Assembly: GCA_036556905.1 (NCBI GenBank)
Contig: DATBIM010000111.1
Location: 1-6,889 of the forward strand
From: 40CM-4-69-5 sp036556905
Lineage (GTDB): Bacteria > Methylomirabilota > Methylomirabilia > Rokubacteriales > CSP1-6
DNA: 6,889 nucleotides
Direction of reading: 5' to 3'
The position numbers and the translations under genes are program-made. Position 1 is the first letter of the stretch, and every line of letters starts with the position of its first letter. The notes under the pieces were generated by a model. The model made no database searches. It was not told the origin of the DNA and saw only the letters and a program-made list of their open reading frames with translations. Below, in pieces: positions 1-6,462 of this stretch.

Positions 1-1
1 C

Positions 2-805
2 GCGCTGCGGCCGACGCCGCCCGCGCTGCGGTGGCCGCTGACGGTGGCGGCGGCGGCCATCGGCCTGTTCGTGGCGGTGATCTATGGCCTGATCCCGCTC
101 GGCTCGTTCGTGCGGCTGTGGGGCAGCGACTGGTCCCTCGCGCTCAAGCACTACGCCTTCGACTCGACCGCCGAGGGCGCCTGGCCCATCTGGAACAGCG
201 TGAAGCTGGCGGTGGTGGCCGGGGTCATCGGAACCGTCCTGGCCCTGGTCACCGCCTACGTGATCGAGCGCAAGCGGCCGCCCGGCGCGCGCGTGCTCGA
301 GTCGGTCAGCCTGCTGCCGGCCGCGCTGCCGGGCACGGTGATCGGCGTCGGCTACATCCTGGCCTTCAACGTGCCGCCCGTGCTCCTGACCGGGACGATC
401 TGGATCCTGGTGACGAGCGTGGTCTTCTGGAAGTTCCCGGTGGCCTTCCTGGCCGCCATCAACGCCCTCAAGCAGATCGATCCCGCGATCGAGGAGGCCG
501 CGATCAGCCTGGGTGCGGGCGCCGTCCGCACCTTCGTGCGCATCGTGCTGCCGCTGCTCACGGGCACCGCGTTCTCCATCTTCGTGTACTTCTTCATCAA
601 CGGCATGGTCACGGTGAGCGCGGTAATCTTTCTCATCTACCCGGGCTTCAACCTGGGCTCGGTGGCCATCCTGGCCCAGGTCGAGAATGGCTTTCCCGGG
701 GTGGCCTGCGCGCTGGGGACGATCATCCTGGTCATCGTGATCGGCACGGTCGTGGGTCTGCGCGCGCTGGTTGGCGGCGATCGGGTGGCGATCTTGAAGA
801 TGTGA
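2..805 (+). CDS. ABC transporter permease, FbpB/ThiP type (3' part, cut by window edge)
   Basis: C-terminal part of an inner-membrane permease that would form the channel of an FbpABC-type importer. The frame is open to the left edge; a GTG at 44 exists but is probably internal, because permeases of this type usually have about 500-560 residues in two MetI-like halves and this fragment (267 residues) matches the second half. About six hydrophobic segments are visible, near residues 15-35, 55-77, 94-113, 120-143, 183-210 and 225-245. The EAA loop that docks on the ATPase is clear: Glu164-Glu165-Ala-Ala, a Gly seven residues on, and the closing Ile-Val-Leu-Pro just before the next membrane segment. 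The binding-protein and ATPase genes follow on the same strand, completing the importer. The substrate cannot be read from the permease. The family call is firm; only the start is unknown. Confidence 0.9.
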   Translation, partial: ALRPTPPALRWPLTVAAAAIGLFVAVIYGLIPLGSFVRLWGSDWSLALKHYAFDSTAEGAWPIWNSVKLAVVAGVIGTVLALVTAYVIERKRPPGARVLESVSLLPAALPGTVIGVGYILAFNVPPVLLTGTIWILVTSVVFWKFPVAFLAAINALKQIDPAIEEAAISLGAGAVRTFVRIVLPLLTGTAFSIFVYFFINGMVTVSAVIFLIYPGFNLGSVAILAQVENGFPGVACALGTIILVIVIGTVVGLRALVGGDRVAILKM

Positions 806-811
806 GGCGCC

Positions 812-837
812 GGGGCGGGGTCCGGTCCCGCCGCCCC
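812..837 (+). promoter_or_regulatory. GC-rich intercistronic hairpin
   Basis: Between the permease stop and the binding-protein start, GGGGCGG (812-818) is the exact reverse complement of CCGCCCC (831-837), leaving a 12-nt loop that may pair further. No T-run follows, so it is not a standard intrinsic terminator. Hairpins in this position in importer operons can stabilise the downstream mRNA or allow higher expression of the binding protein than of the membrane parts; that role is inference. In DNA this GC-rich, short GC stems also arise by chance. Confidence 0.4.
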
Positions 838-848
838 ACGCGCGAAGG

Positions 849-858
849 AAGGAGGAGG
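849..858 (+). promoter_or_regulatory. Strong Shine-Dalgarno before the solute-binding protein gene
   Basis: A purine run, AAGGAGGAGG, ends one base before the ATG at 860; its first GGAGG (851-855) is 4 nt from the start codon. It is the best ribosome binding site in the window. It fixes the ATG at 860 as the start and fits the need for excess binding protein over permease. The ATPase gene after it has no comparable site. Confidence 0.75.
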
Positions 859-859
859 C

Positions 860-1858
860 ATGAAGACGCGGGTGCTGGTTGCGGTGGTGCTGACGCTGCT
901 GGCTACGGGGCACGCCACCCGGGCGGCCGAGGAGCGACTCGTCATCTACACGGCCTACGAGGAGAACGAGCTGAAGGACTTCTGGGATCAATTCAAGAAG
1001 GATCTGCCCGACCTGGCCGCCAGGGCCTCGTACATCCGCGGCTCCACCGGGCCCACCATGGCTCGGGTCGAAGCCGAGCGCGCTAACCCCCAGGCCGACG
1101 TGATCTGGGGCGTGTTCAACGACTATCTCACCGGCGCCGCCAGGAAGGGCCTGCTCGAGGCCTACGCGGCCAAGGAGTCCGACAAGATTGCCGCCCGCTT
1201 CAAGCACCCCGAGAACGCCTGGCAGGGCGTGACGCTGCTCACGGTGGCCTTCGCCGTCAATCAGAGGAAGATCGCGGAGCTGAAGCTCCCGCCGCCGCGG
1301 ACATGGGGCGAGCTGACCGATCCCCGCTACAAGGGACACATCGTGATGTCCAACCCCTCCACCTCGGGCACCGCCTACCTGCTCCTGGCCAGCCACGTGT
1401 CCCGGCTGGGGGAGGACAAGGCCTTCGCCTACTACCACGCCCTGGACAAGAACCTCTCCCAGGTGACGAAGTCGGGGGGCGCCCCCGGACGCATGGCCGC
1501 CTCCGGCGAGACGCCGATCGGCATCGCCCTGGCCTACGAGGTGGAGACCGCCAGGAAGCAGGGTGCCCCCCTCGACATCATCTACCCCTCGGATGGCGTG
1601 GCCTGGACCTTCGAGGGCAACGCCCTGGTCAAGGGGGCGAAAAACTCCACAAACGCCCGGCGCTTCCTCGACTGGGCCGTGTCCAGGTCGGCGATGCAGG
1701 CCTATGCCAAGTGGCGGGGTACCGGGATCTCCCGAACGGACGTCCCCGTCAGCGGGCAGACGCTCTCCGAGATGAACCTCATCAACCTCGATTTCGTGTG
1801 GGCGGCCGAGCAGAAGGACCGATTGACCAAGAAATGGCTCGAGCGCTTCTCGCGCTAG
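860..1858 (+). CDS. ABC transporter periplasmic solute-binding protein, FbpA/AfuA-like
   Basis: Periplasmic receptor (332 aa) that captures a solute and delivers it to the adjacent permease. The N-terminus is a signal peptide: Lys2 and Arg4, a hydrophobic core at about residues 5-16, and likely cleavage near Ala22/Ala23. The mature part opens with the strand typical of FbpA-like proteins (LVIYTAYEE, 27-35). It has a Gly-Ser-Thr-Gly turn at 61-64, an ADVIWG segment in the first lobe, and a ligand-loop-like NPSTSGTAY at 165-173. Length is normal for the family. Classical ferric-binding proteins carry a Tyr-Tyr pair in the second lobe; by eye the matching place here reads IALAYE, with only Tyr226, so iron is not assured. 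2-Aminoethylphosphonate, polyamine-like or other ligands remain possible. It follows the permease gene by 54 nt and is 15 nt before the ATPase gene. Confidence 0.88.
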   Translation: MKTRVLVAVVLTLLATGHATRAAEERLVIYTAYEENELKDFWDQFKKDLPDLAARASYIRGSTGPTMARVEAERANPQADVIWGVFNDYLTGAARKGLLEAYAAKESDKIAARFKHPENAWQGVTLLTVAFAVNQRKIAELKLPPPRTWGELTDPRYKGHIVMSNPSTSGTAYLLLASHVSRLGEDKAFAYYHALDKNLSQVTKSGGAPGRMAASGETPIGIALAYEVETARKQGAPLDIIYPSDGVAWTFEGNALVKGAKNSTNARRFLDWAVSRSAMQAYAKWRGTGISRTDVPVSGQTLSEMNLINLDFVWAAEQKDRLTKKWLERFSR

Positions 1859-1873
1859 CGGGACATTAGACAC

Positions 1874-2944
<1,071 letters not shown>

Positions 2945-2946
2945 AC

Positions 2947-3483
2947 CTACGGACGGGGCGGCCGCGCCGCGTACTGCAGCAGCGTGATCTTGGACACCGA
3001 CTCGGTGATCTCGCCGTCGAGGGCCATACGGAGGGCGTCGGTGAACGGCACGATGCGGCGCTCGAAGAACTCGTCGTCGTCGGCCGGCAGGGGATCGGGG
3101 ACCAGGCCGAAGGCTGCGTAGCAGTAGGCGACCTCGTCCAGGTAGGCGATGGAGGGATGGAAGCGAGTGAGGAGCACGAACTGCTCGGCCCGGTAGCCGC
3201 CCTCCTCCCGTAGCTCCCGCTGGGCGGCGGCCAGCGGTGTCTCCTCGGTCCGAGCGCCGCCACCGGGCAGCTCCCAGCTCCATTCACCGAGCACGTGACG
3301 GTACTGACGCACGAGCACGACACGGTGATGGTCCAGAAATGGCAAAACCCCGACCGTCGTTCCCACCGCCAGCACGGGGTAGACGACCTCGCGGCCGTCG
3401 GGGAGACGCCAGCCATCCTCGCGTAGCGTCAGGCGTCCGCGCCGGTATGGGGACGAAGATCCCAGCGGCGTCCACGCCGACAT
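2947..3483 (-). CDS. Nudix hydrolase, ADP-ribose pyrophosphatase-like
   Basis: Soluble 178-residue hydrolase of nucleoside-diphosphate-linked compounds. The Nudix box fits GX5EX7REUXEEXGU at residues 75-97: Gly75, Glu81, Arg89-Glu90-Leu91, Glu93-Glu94 and Gly96, with Tyr97 in the last, normally aliphatic, position. The glutamates would bind catalytic Mg2+ or Mn2+. The sequence before the box (VRQYRH, then WSWELPGG) and the overall length are typical of the ADP-ribose pyrophosphatase (NudF-like) branch, so hydrolysis of ADP-ribose to AMP and ribose 5-phosphate is the likely activity; other NDP-sugars are possible. No signal peptide or membrane segment. It is transcribed alone, opposite to its neighbours. 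Its ATG at 3483 lies only 7 nt from a TATACT hexamer, suggesting a leaderless mRNA. The Nudix family call is certain; the substrate is inferred. Confidence 0.93.
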   Translation of the reverse strand: MSAWTPLGSSSPYRRGRLTLREDGWRLPDGREVVYPVLAVGTTVGVLPFLDHHRVVLVRQYRHVLGEWSWELPGGGARTEETPLAAAQRELREEGGYRAEQFVLLTRFHPSIAYLDEVAYCYAAFGLVPDPLPADDDEFFERRIVPFTDALRMALDGEITESVSKITLLQYAARPPRP

Positions 3484-3490
3484 GGCGCGC

Positions 3491-3496
3491 AGTATA
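3491..3496 (-). promoter_or_regulatory. Candidate -10 element for the Nudix gene (leaderless spacing)
   Basis: On the minus strand this reads TATACT, a 5 of 6 match to TATAAT, in otherwise very GC-rich DNA. Only 7 nt separate it from the ATG at 3483, so transcription would begin at or next to the start codon. No Shine-Dalgarno lies between. No convincing -35 is seen at 17 nt. Confidence 0.5.
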
Positions 3497-3506
3497 GCGC
3501 GTGGCG

Positions 3507-3535
3507 TTGACAGCCGCGGCCCCGCGCCCTATTCT
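3507..3535 (+). promoter_or_regulatory. Sigma70-type promoter for the 3546-5772 operon
   Basis: A perfect -35 TTGACA (3507-3512), a spacer of exactly 17 nt, then TATTCT (3530-3535), 4 of 6 to TATAAT. The ATG at 3546 is 10 nt beyond the -10, so the leader would be only a few bases. The promoter lies downstream of the alternative GTG start at 3501, which argues for the ATG at 3546. It sits beside the divergent Nudix promoter, so the two units may share control. Confidence 0.6.
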
Positions 3536-3545
3536 CGTCACCAGC

Positions 3546-3776
3546 ATGTCGCGCGAACCCCACATCGACGTCCTGATGAAGAAGTTGTTGCGGGTCGTGG
3601 AAGTGTCGCTGGGCGCCACGGATGCCGCTCGCGACGCCGTCCAGGAAATCCTGCGGCGCGGCGCTGACACCGGCATCTTTTTTGCGGGGAGCCGGGGCCG
3701 CGGCAACCCCTCGTTCGAGCTGACGGGGCAGGACCGAGAGTTCCTGCGCGCGGTGTCCATCCGCCCCGACCGTTGA
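3546..3776 (+). CDS. Small hypothetical protein (76 aa)
   Basis: I do not recognise a family. The protein has a predicted amphipathic helical first half (about residues 5-38, rich in Leu, Val, Ala and charged residues), then a Gly/Phe-rich turn (GIFFAGSRGRG, about 43-53) and a C-terminal FELTGQDREFLRAV segment that looks like a second helix. There are no cysteines, no signal peptide and no membrane segment, so it is probably a small cytoplasmic protein. I chose ATG 3546 over GTG 3501 because a well-formed promoter lies between them; no Shine-Dalgarno precedes either. It is the first gene of the operon and ends 6 nt before the next start. Codon use matches its neighbours, supporting real coding. 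Confidence 0.65.
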   Translation: MSREPHIDVLMKKLLRVVEVSLGATDAARDAVQEILRRGADTGIFFAGSRGRGNPSFELTGQDREFLRAVSIRPDR

Positions 3777-3782
3777 CCGTCG

Positions 3783-4025
3783 ATGCGGGTGGTCCTGATT
3801 CTGGCGTGGGCCCTCGTCGTGCTCGCGCTCCTGTGGCCGCTGCTCCGCCGTCTGGTGGCCACCGCGCGTTCTCGCCGCTCCGCGCTGCCTGATCAGCTCG
3901 TCAAGGACCCGGTGTGCCGGGTCTATCTCCTCCGCTCGCGCGCGATCCGCTCCGAGCTGCGCGGTGAACCCGTGTACTTCTGCAGCGTCGAGTGCGCTCG
4001 CCAGTTCGAGCGCTCGGGAGCATGA
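3783..4025 (+). CDS. Membrane-anchored YHS/TRASH-like metal-binding protein (PP0621-like)
   Basis: An 80-residue protein with one N-terminal membrane segment (about residues 3-21), a basic Arg-rich stretch (22-32) that should stay on the cytoplasmic side, and a compact cysteine domain. The domain has DPVC (42-45, Cys45) and, about 20 residues later, VYFCSVEC (64-71, Cys67 and Cys71) followed by Phe75. This is the layout of YHS/TRASH-type domains and of the PP0621 family, in which cysteines are thought to bind a metal ion. Its partner or metal is unknown. The start lies 6 nt after the upstream stop, and the stop overlaps the methyltransferase start (ATGA), which indicates translational coupling. 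Confidence 0.75.
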   Translation: MRVVLILAWALVVLALLWPLLRRLVATARSRRSALPDQLVKDPVCRVYLLRSRAIRSELRGEPVYFCSVECARQFERSGA

Positions 4026-4870
4026 GCGGCTCCCACCCCGATCCCTACCGAGAGGCCGACGCTCAGCCCGACCCCCAGCAGCTGGTGGCCGCGCTGGAGG
4101 TCCGTGGCCGCAATGCCACCCACGCCCGGCTGACCCGACGCTTTCTCGCCTTCACCGGCGTGCGGGCGGGAGACGCGGTGCTGGAGGTGGGGTGCGGCAC
4201 CGGCGTCGTGCTCCGGGCGCTGGCCATGCGGGTCGGGCGTCGCGGCCGCGTGGTGGGCGTGGATCCAAGCCGGACGCTGCGCGCGGCGGCGACCCGCATC
4301 CTGCGCGACCATCCTCTGCGGCGCCGCATCACGTTGCGCGGGGGAGACGGCGCGCGATTGCCGTTCGCCGCGGATCGGTTCGACGCCACGGTGGCGGTGA
4401 CGGTGCTGCTCCATGTGGCCGATCCGCTGGCGGTGGTGAAGGAGATGATGCGGGTGACCCGGCCGGGAGGCCTGGTGGCGGTGCAGGATCAGGACTTCGG
4501 GACTGTGGCCCTCACCCATCCCGATCGCGCGCTCACCACGCGCATCATGGAGGGCGTGGCGGGGCGAATGTACGAGGAGCCCTGGAGCGGCCGGCGGCTG
4601 CCCGGGCTGCTGCGCGCGGCCGGGCTGGAGCGCGTCCGACTGCAGACCGACGTCTTCCAGGACACCACGCTGGAGCCGTACACCAGGCGGTTCCTGGAGC
4701 GCCGGGCCGAGAATGCGGTGCGCTTCGGCATCATCGATCCCCCGGCGGCCCAGCGCTGGCTCGACGACATCACCGCCGTCGTCGCCGCGGGCGACTTCGT
4801 GCTCACGGTGAACTACTACGGCGCCGTCGGTGTGAAGCCGCGGCCGGCCCCGACCCGCGGGCGCGGGTGA
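4022..4870 (+). CDS. Class I SAM-dependent methyltransferase
   Basis: A 282-residue cytoplasmic methyltransferase of the UbiE/Methyltransf_11 kind. Motif I is VLEVGCGTG (53-61). Asp81 in VVGVDPS is the acidic residue at the end of the second strand that should hold the SAM ribose. GGDGARLPF (107-115) and FDATVAV (120-126) form the next two motifs, followed by HVADPLAVVKEMMRV and RPGG in the expected positions. The C-terminal third is likely the substrate part. The acceptor cannot be told from sequence. I chose ATG 4022, which overlaps the previous stop (ATGA), over an in-frame start 30 nt upstream that would overlap the YHS gene more; a GGGAG lies close to the chosen start. Its own stop overlaps the next start (GTGA), so it sits in the middle of a coupled operon. 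Confidence 0.9.
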   Translation: MSGSHPDPYREADAQPDPQQLVAALEVRGRNATHARLTRRFLAFTGVRAGDAVLEVGCGTGVVLRALAMRVGRRGRVVGVDPSRTLRAAATRILRDHPLRRRITLRGGDGARLPFAADRFDATVAVTVLLHVADPLAVVKEMMRVTRPGGLVAVQDQDFGTVALTHPDRALTTRIMEGVAGRMYEEPWSGRRLPGLLRAAGLERVRLQTDVFQDTTLEPYTRRFLERRAENAVRFGIIDPPAAQRWLDDITAVVAAGDFVLTVNYYGAVGVKPRPAPTRGRG

Positions 4871-5772
4871 GGCTCCTCGCGGTCCTCCTGCTCGCCGTGC
4901 TGGCGGCGCCGGCGAGCGATGCGCGATCCGCGCCGGCGCCGGCCTTCGATGGGGCTCGGGCCCTGCGCGACGTCGAGCGCCTGGTGGCCATCGGTCCTCG
5001 CCCCGCCGGCTCGCCGGGCGCGGCGCAGGCCCGGCAGTACATCGTGGCGGAGCTGGCAAAGGCCGGCCTGCGGGCGCGCGTCGAGCCCTTCGAGGCCCAG
5101 ACGCCCCACGGGCGGCTGGCCATGGCCAACGTGGTCGGCGTGGTGCCCGGCCGACGCCCCGAGGTGATCCTCGTCGGCGGCCACTACGACACCAAGTGGT
5201 TCTCCGACATTCACTTCGTGGGCGCCAACGATGGGGGCTCGAGCACGGCGCTGCTCCTGGAGCTGGCCCGCCAGCTCGGACGCACGAGGGCGGAGTACAC
5301 CTACTGGATCGCCTTCTTCGATGGTGAGGAGGCGCGCGAGACGTGGACGGACCGGGATAGCCTCTATGGTTCCCGGCGCATGGCCGCCGAGCTGCGTCGC
5401 GCCGGCCGACTGCCGCGCGCGCTGATCGTGGTGGACATGATCGGCGACCGCGACCTGGGCATCCGCCGCGAGGGGTTCTCGACCCCCTGGCTCACCGAGC
5501 TCATCTGGGGCAGCGCGACCCGCCTCGGGCACCAGGCGCACTTCCTCGCCGACCGGCTGACCGTGGAGGACGACCACGTGCCCTTCCTCAAGGCCGGTGT
5601 TCCCGCGGCCCTGCTGATCGACTTTGATTTTCCGCCGTGGCACACGGCAGCCGACACCCTCGACAAAGTCTCGGCCCGCAGCCTGCAGATCGTGGGTGAG
5701 GTGGTCCTGGATGCGCTCCCAGCGGTGGCGGCCCGCCTGGCCAGGGGCGACGGCGCGCCCGGAGCGCGGTAG
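4867..5772 (+). CDS. Exported M28-family zinc enzyme, glutaminyl-peptide cyclotransferase-like
   Basis: A 301-residue protein with a clear signal peptide (hydrophobic residues 3-14, Ala-rich cleavage region about 16-22), so it acts outside the cytoplasm. The M28 fold is shown by GGHYDTK (His106), ANDGGSS (Asp122), FFDGEEA (Glu154, Glu155), VVDMIGD (Asp190) and PPWHT (His259). It resembles glutaminyl cyclase more than a plain aminopeptidase: DSLYGSR (164-170) a short distance after the GEEA motif, EDDHVPFLKAGVP (234-246) and the Trp before the zinc His match the type II glutaminyl cyclase pattern. Such enzymes convert N-terminal Gln to pyroglutamate. In that model Asp122, Glu155 and His259 bind one zinc, while Glu154, Asp190 and Asp235 or Asp236 are catalytic. 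An ordinary aminopeptidase remains possible. GTG start by overlap with the upstream TGA; it places the signal peptide exactly at the N-terminus. Confidence 0.9.
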   Translation: MRLLAVLLLAVLAAPASDARSAPAPAFDGARALRDVERLVAIGPRPAGSPGAAQARQYIVAELAKAGLRARVEPFEAQTPHGRLAMANVVGVVPGRRPEVILVGGHYDTKWFSDIHFVGANDGGSSTALLLELARQLGRTRAEYTYWIAFFDGEEARETWTDRDSLYGSRRMAAELRRAGRLPRALIVVDMIGDRDLGIRREGFSTPWLTELIWGSATRLGHQAHFLADRLTVEDDHVPFLKAGVPAALLIDFDFPPWHTAADTLDKVSARSLQIVGEVVLDALPAVAARLARGDGAPGAR

Positions 5773-5775
5773 AAT
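5770..5775 (+). promoter_or_regulatory. Candidate -10 element for the selenoprotein gene (leaderless spacing)
   Basis: TAGAAT matches TATAAT at 5 of 6 positions and lies 6 nt before the ATG at 5782, so the mRNA would begin at or next to the start codon. Its TAG is also the stop codon of the M28 gene. There is no Shine-Dalgarno before 5782. No good -35 is visible, so read-through from the upstream operon is also possible. Confidence 0.45.
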
Positions 5776-5781
5776 CCCGAC

Positions 5782-6324
5782 ATGCCCCGCGTACGCGAGA
5801 TCGAGGATCCCGGCAACGATCCCATCCTCACCGAGGCCTTCGCCCGCGAGCAGGAGGTCTTCGGCTTCGTCCTCAACACCACGAAGATCCAGGCCCACCG
5901 GCCCGGGATCATGCGCGCGGCCAAGGCGCTCTCGGCCGCGGTGGAGAAGTCGGGCCTGCTGGCGCCGGGCCTGCTGGCCCTCGTCTACCTGCGCGTGGCC
6001 CTCATCAACGGCTGTCCCTTCTGAATTGACATCAATGCATCCCGGGGGATGCAAGCGGGCGCCTCGGAGGAGAAGATCCACCAGATCGAGCGGGCCGCCA
6101 CCAGCCCCCTCTTCACCGACCAGGAGCGGGCCGCCCTGGAGTATGCCGAGGCCATGACCGTGACGGGCCAGAAGGTGAGCGACGAGCTCTTCACGCGCAT
6201 CCGCCGGCACTTCTCGGAGCCGGAGGTCGTCGAGCTCACCGCCGCCGTCGCCCTGGAGAACTTCCGCAGCAAGTTCAACGTGGCCCTGGGGATCGAGGCC
6301 CAGGGATTCTGCACGCTCAGGTAG
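5782..6324 (+). CDS. AhpD/CMD-family selenoprotein with CxxU redox centre (TGA = Sec81)
   Basis: Read through one in-frame TGA (6022-6024), this is a 180-residue protein of the carboxymuconolactone decarboxylase/AhpD-like group of thiol oxidoreductases and peroxidase-related enzymes. The family redox motif NGCxxC becomes Asn76-Gly-Cys78-Pro-Phe-TGA81, so the UGA replaces the second cysteine and gives CxxU. The frame after it is intact and family-like: IDIN directly after the TGA, a Gly twelve residues on (GASEEKI), the helix with FTDQERAALEYAEAMT, then FNVALGIEAQGFC near the end, with Cys177 a possible third redox residue. The spacing around the TGA is normal, with no indel. By eye, the Glu and His of the AhpD proton relay appear as Ala66 and Asn85. 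A SECIS-like hairpin follows the TGA. Alternatives are a one-base nonsense mutation or a sequencing error. No selA, selB, selC or selD lies in the window. Start ATG 5782, 9 nt after the M28 stop, probably leaderless. Confidence 0.85.
6022..6053 (+). promoter_or_regulatory. Sec UGA codon and bacterial SECIS-like hairpin
   Basis: After the TGA (6022-6024), TGCATCC (6036-6042) and GGATGCA (6047-6053) form a perfect 7-bp stem closing a CGGG tetraloop (6043-6046). The loop begins 18 nt after the UGA. Known bacterial SECIS elements have the apical loop roughly 16-37 nt from the UGA and at least one G among the first two loop bases; this loop has G at its second position. The hairpin is wholly within coding sequence, as expected in bacteria, where SelB reads it in the mRNA. 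No bulged U is evident in the upper stem, unlike the E. coli fdhF element. Confidence 0.75.
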
Positions 6325-6431
6325 TTACTGGGATTTTGACGGGCGCTCCTTCACCGCTCCTGACGCAGCGGGCTAGTCTCGCAGCACCGTCCCGACCTTC
6401 ACGGGCCCATGCCGGGATCATCAGCGTGTTG

Positions 6432-6446
6432 CGCCATGCCATGGCG
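6432..6446. repeat. 15-bp inverted repeat (7-1-7)
   Basis: CGCCATG and CATGGCG are exact reverse complements around a single central C. The two-fold symmetry and the place upstream of the possible promoter at 6463-6491 fit an operator for a dimeric regulator, but no regulator gene is nearby and chance is possible in GC-rich DNA. Confidence 0.35.
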
Positions 6447-6462
6447 ATCACTGGGGTGCCGG

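Noticed and set aside
31..1086. 351-residue plus-strand frame over the permease and binding-protein genes
   Set aside because: Low-complexity Arg/Gly-rich translation that conflicts with two genes having clear membrane segments, a signal peptide and family motifs.
3501..3545. GTG start at 3501 for the small hypothetical gene
   Set aside because: It would place the well-formed TTGACA-17-TATTCT promoter inside the coding region; ATG 3546 fits better.
3964..5772. 602-residue plus-strand frame upstream of and including the M28 gene
   Set aside because: Its first 300 residues are an Arg/Gly/Ala-rich out-of-frame reading of the methyltransferase gene. The true M28 start is the GTG at 4867, where a signal peptide begins.
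5782..6024. Pseudogene explanation for the CMD gene
   Set aside because: Not excluded, but less likely: the only lesion is a TGA at the redox Cys codon, the downstream frame and codon bias are intact, and a suitably placed hairpin follows.
4816..6210. 464-residue open frame on the minus strand
   Set aside because: It lies antisense to the M28 and selenoprotein genes, both with clear motifs on the plus strand. Its product is rich in Gly, Arg, His and Asp with no recognisable domain, as expected of a shadow frame in GC-rich DNA.
6049..6324. Separate gene starting at the ATG at 6049
   Set aside because: The ATG is inside the SECIS-like stem, no well-spaced Shine-Dalgarno precedes it, and the product would be only the C-terminal half of a CMD domain in the same frame as the upstream half.
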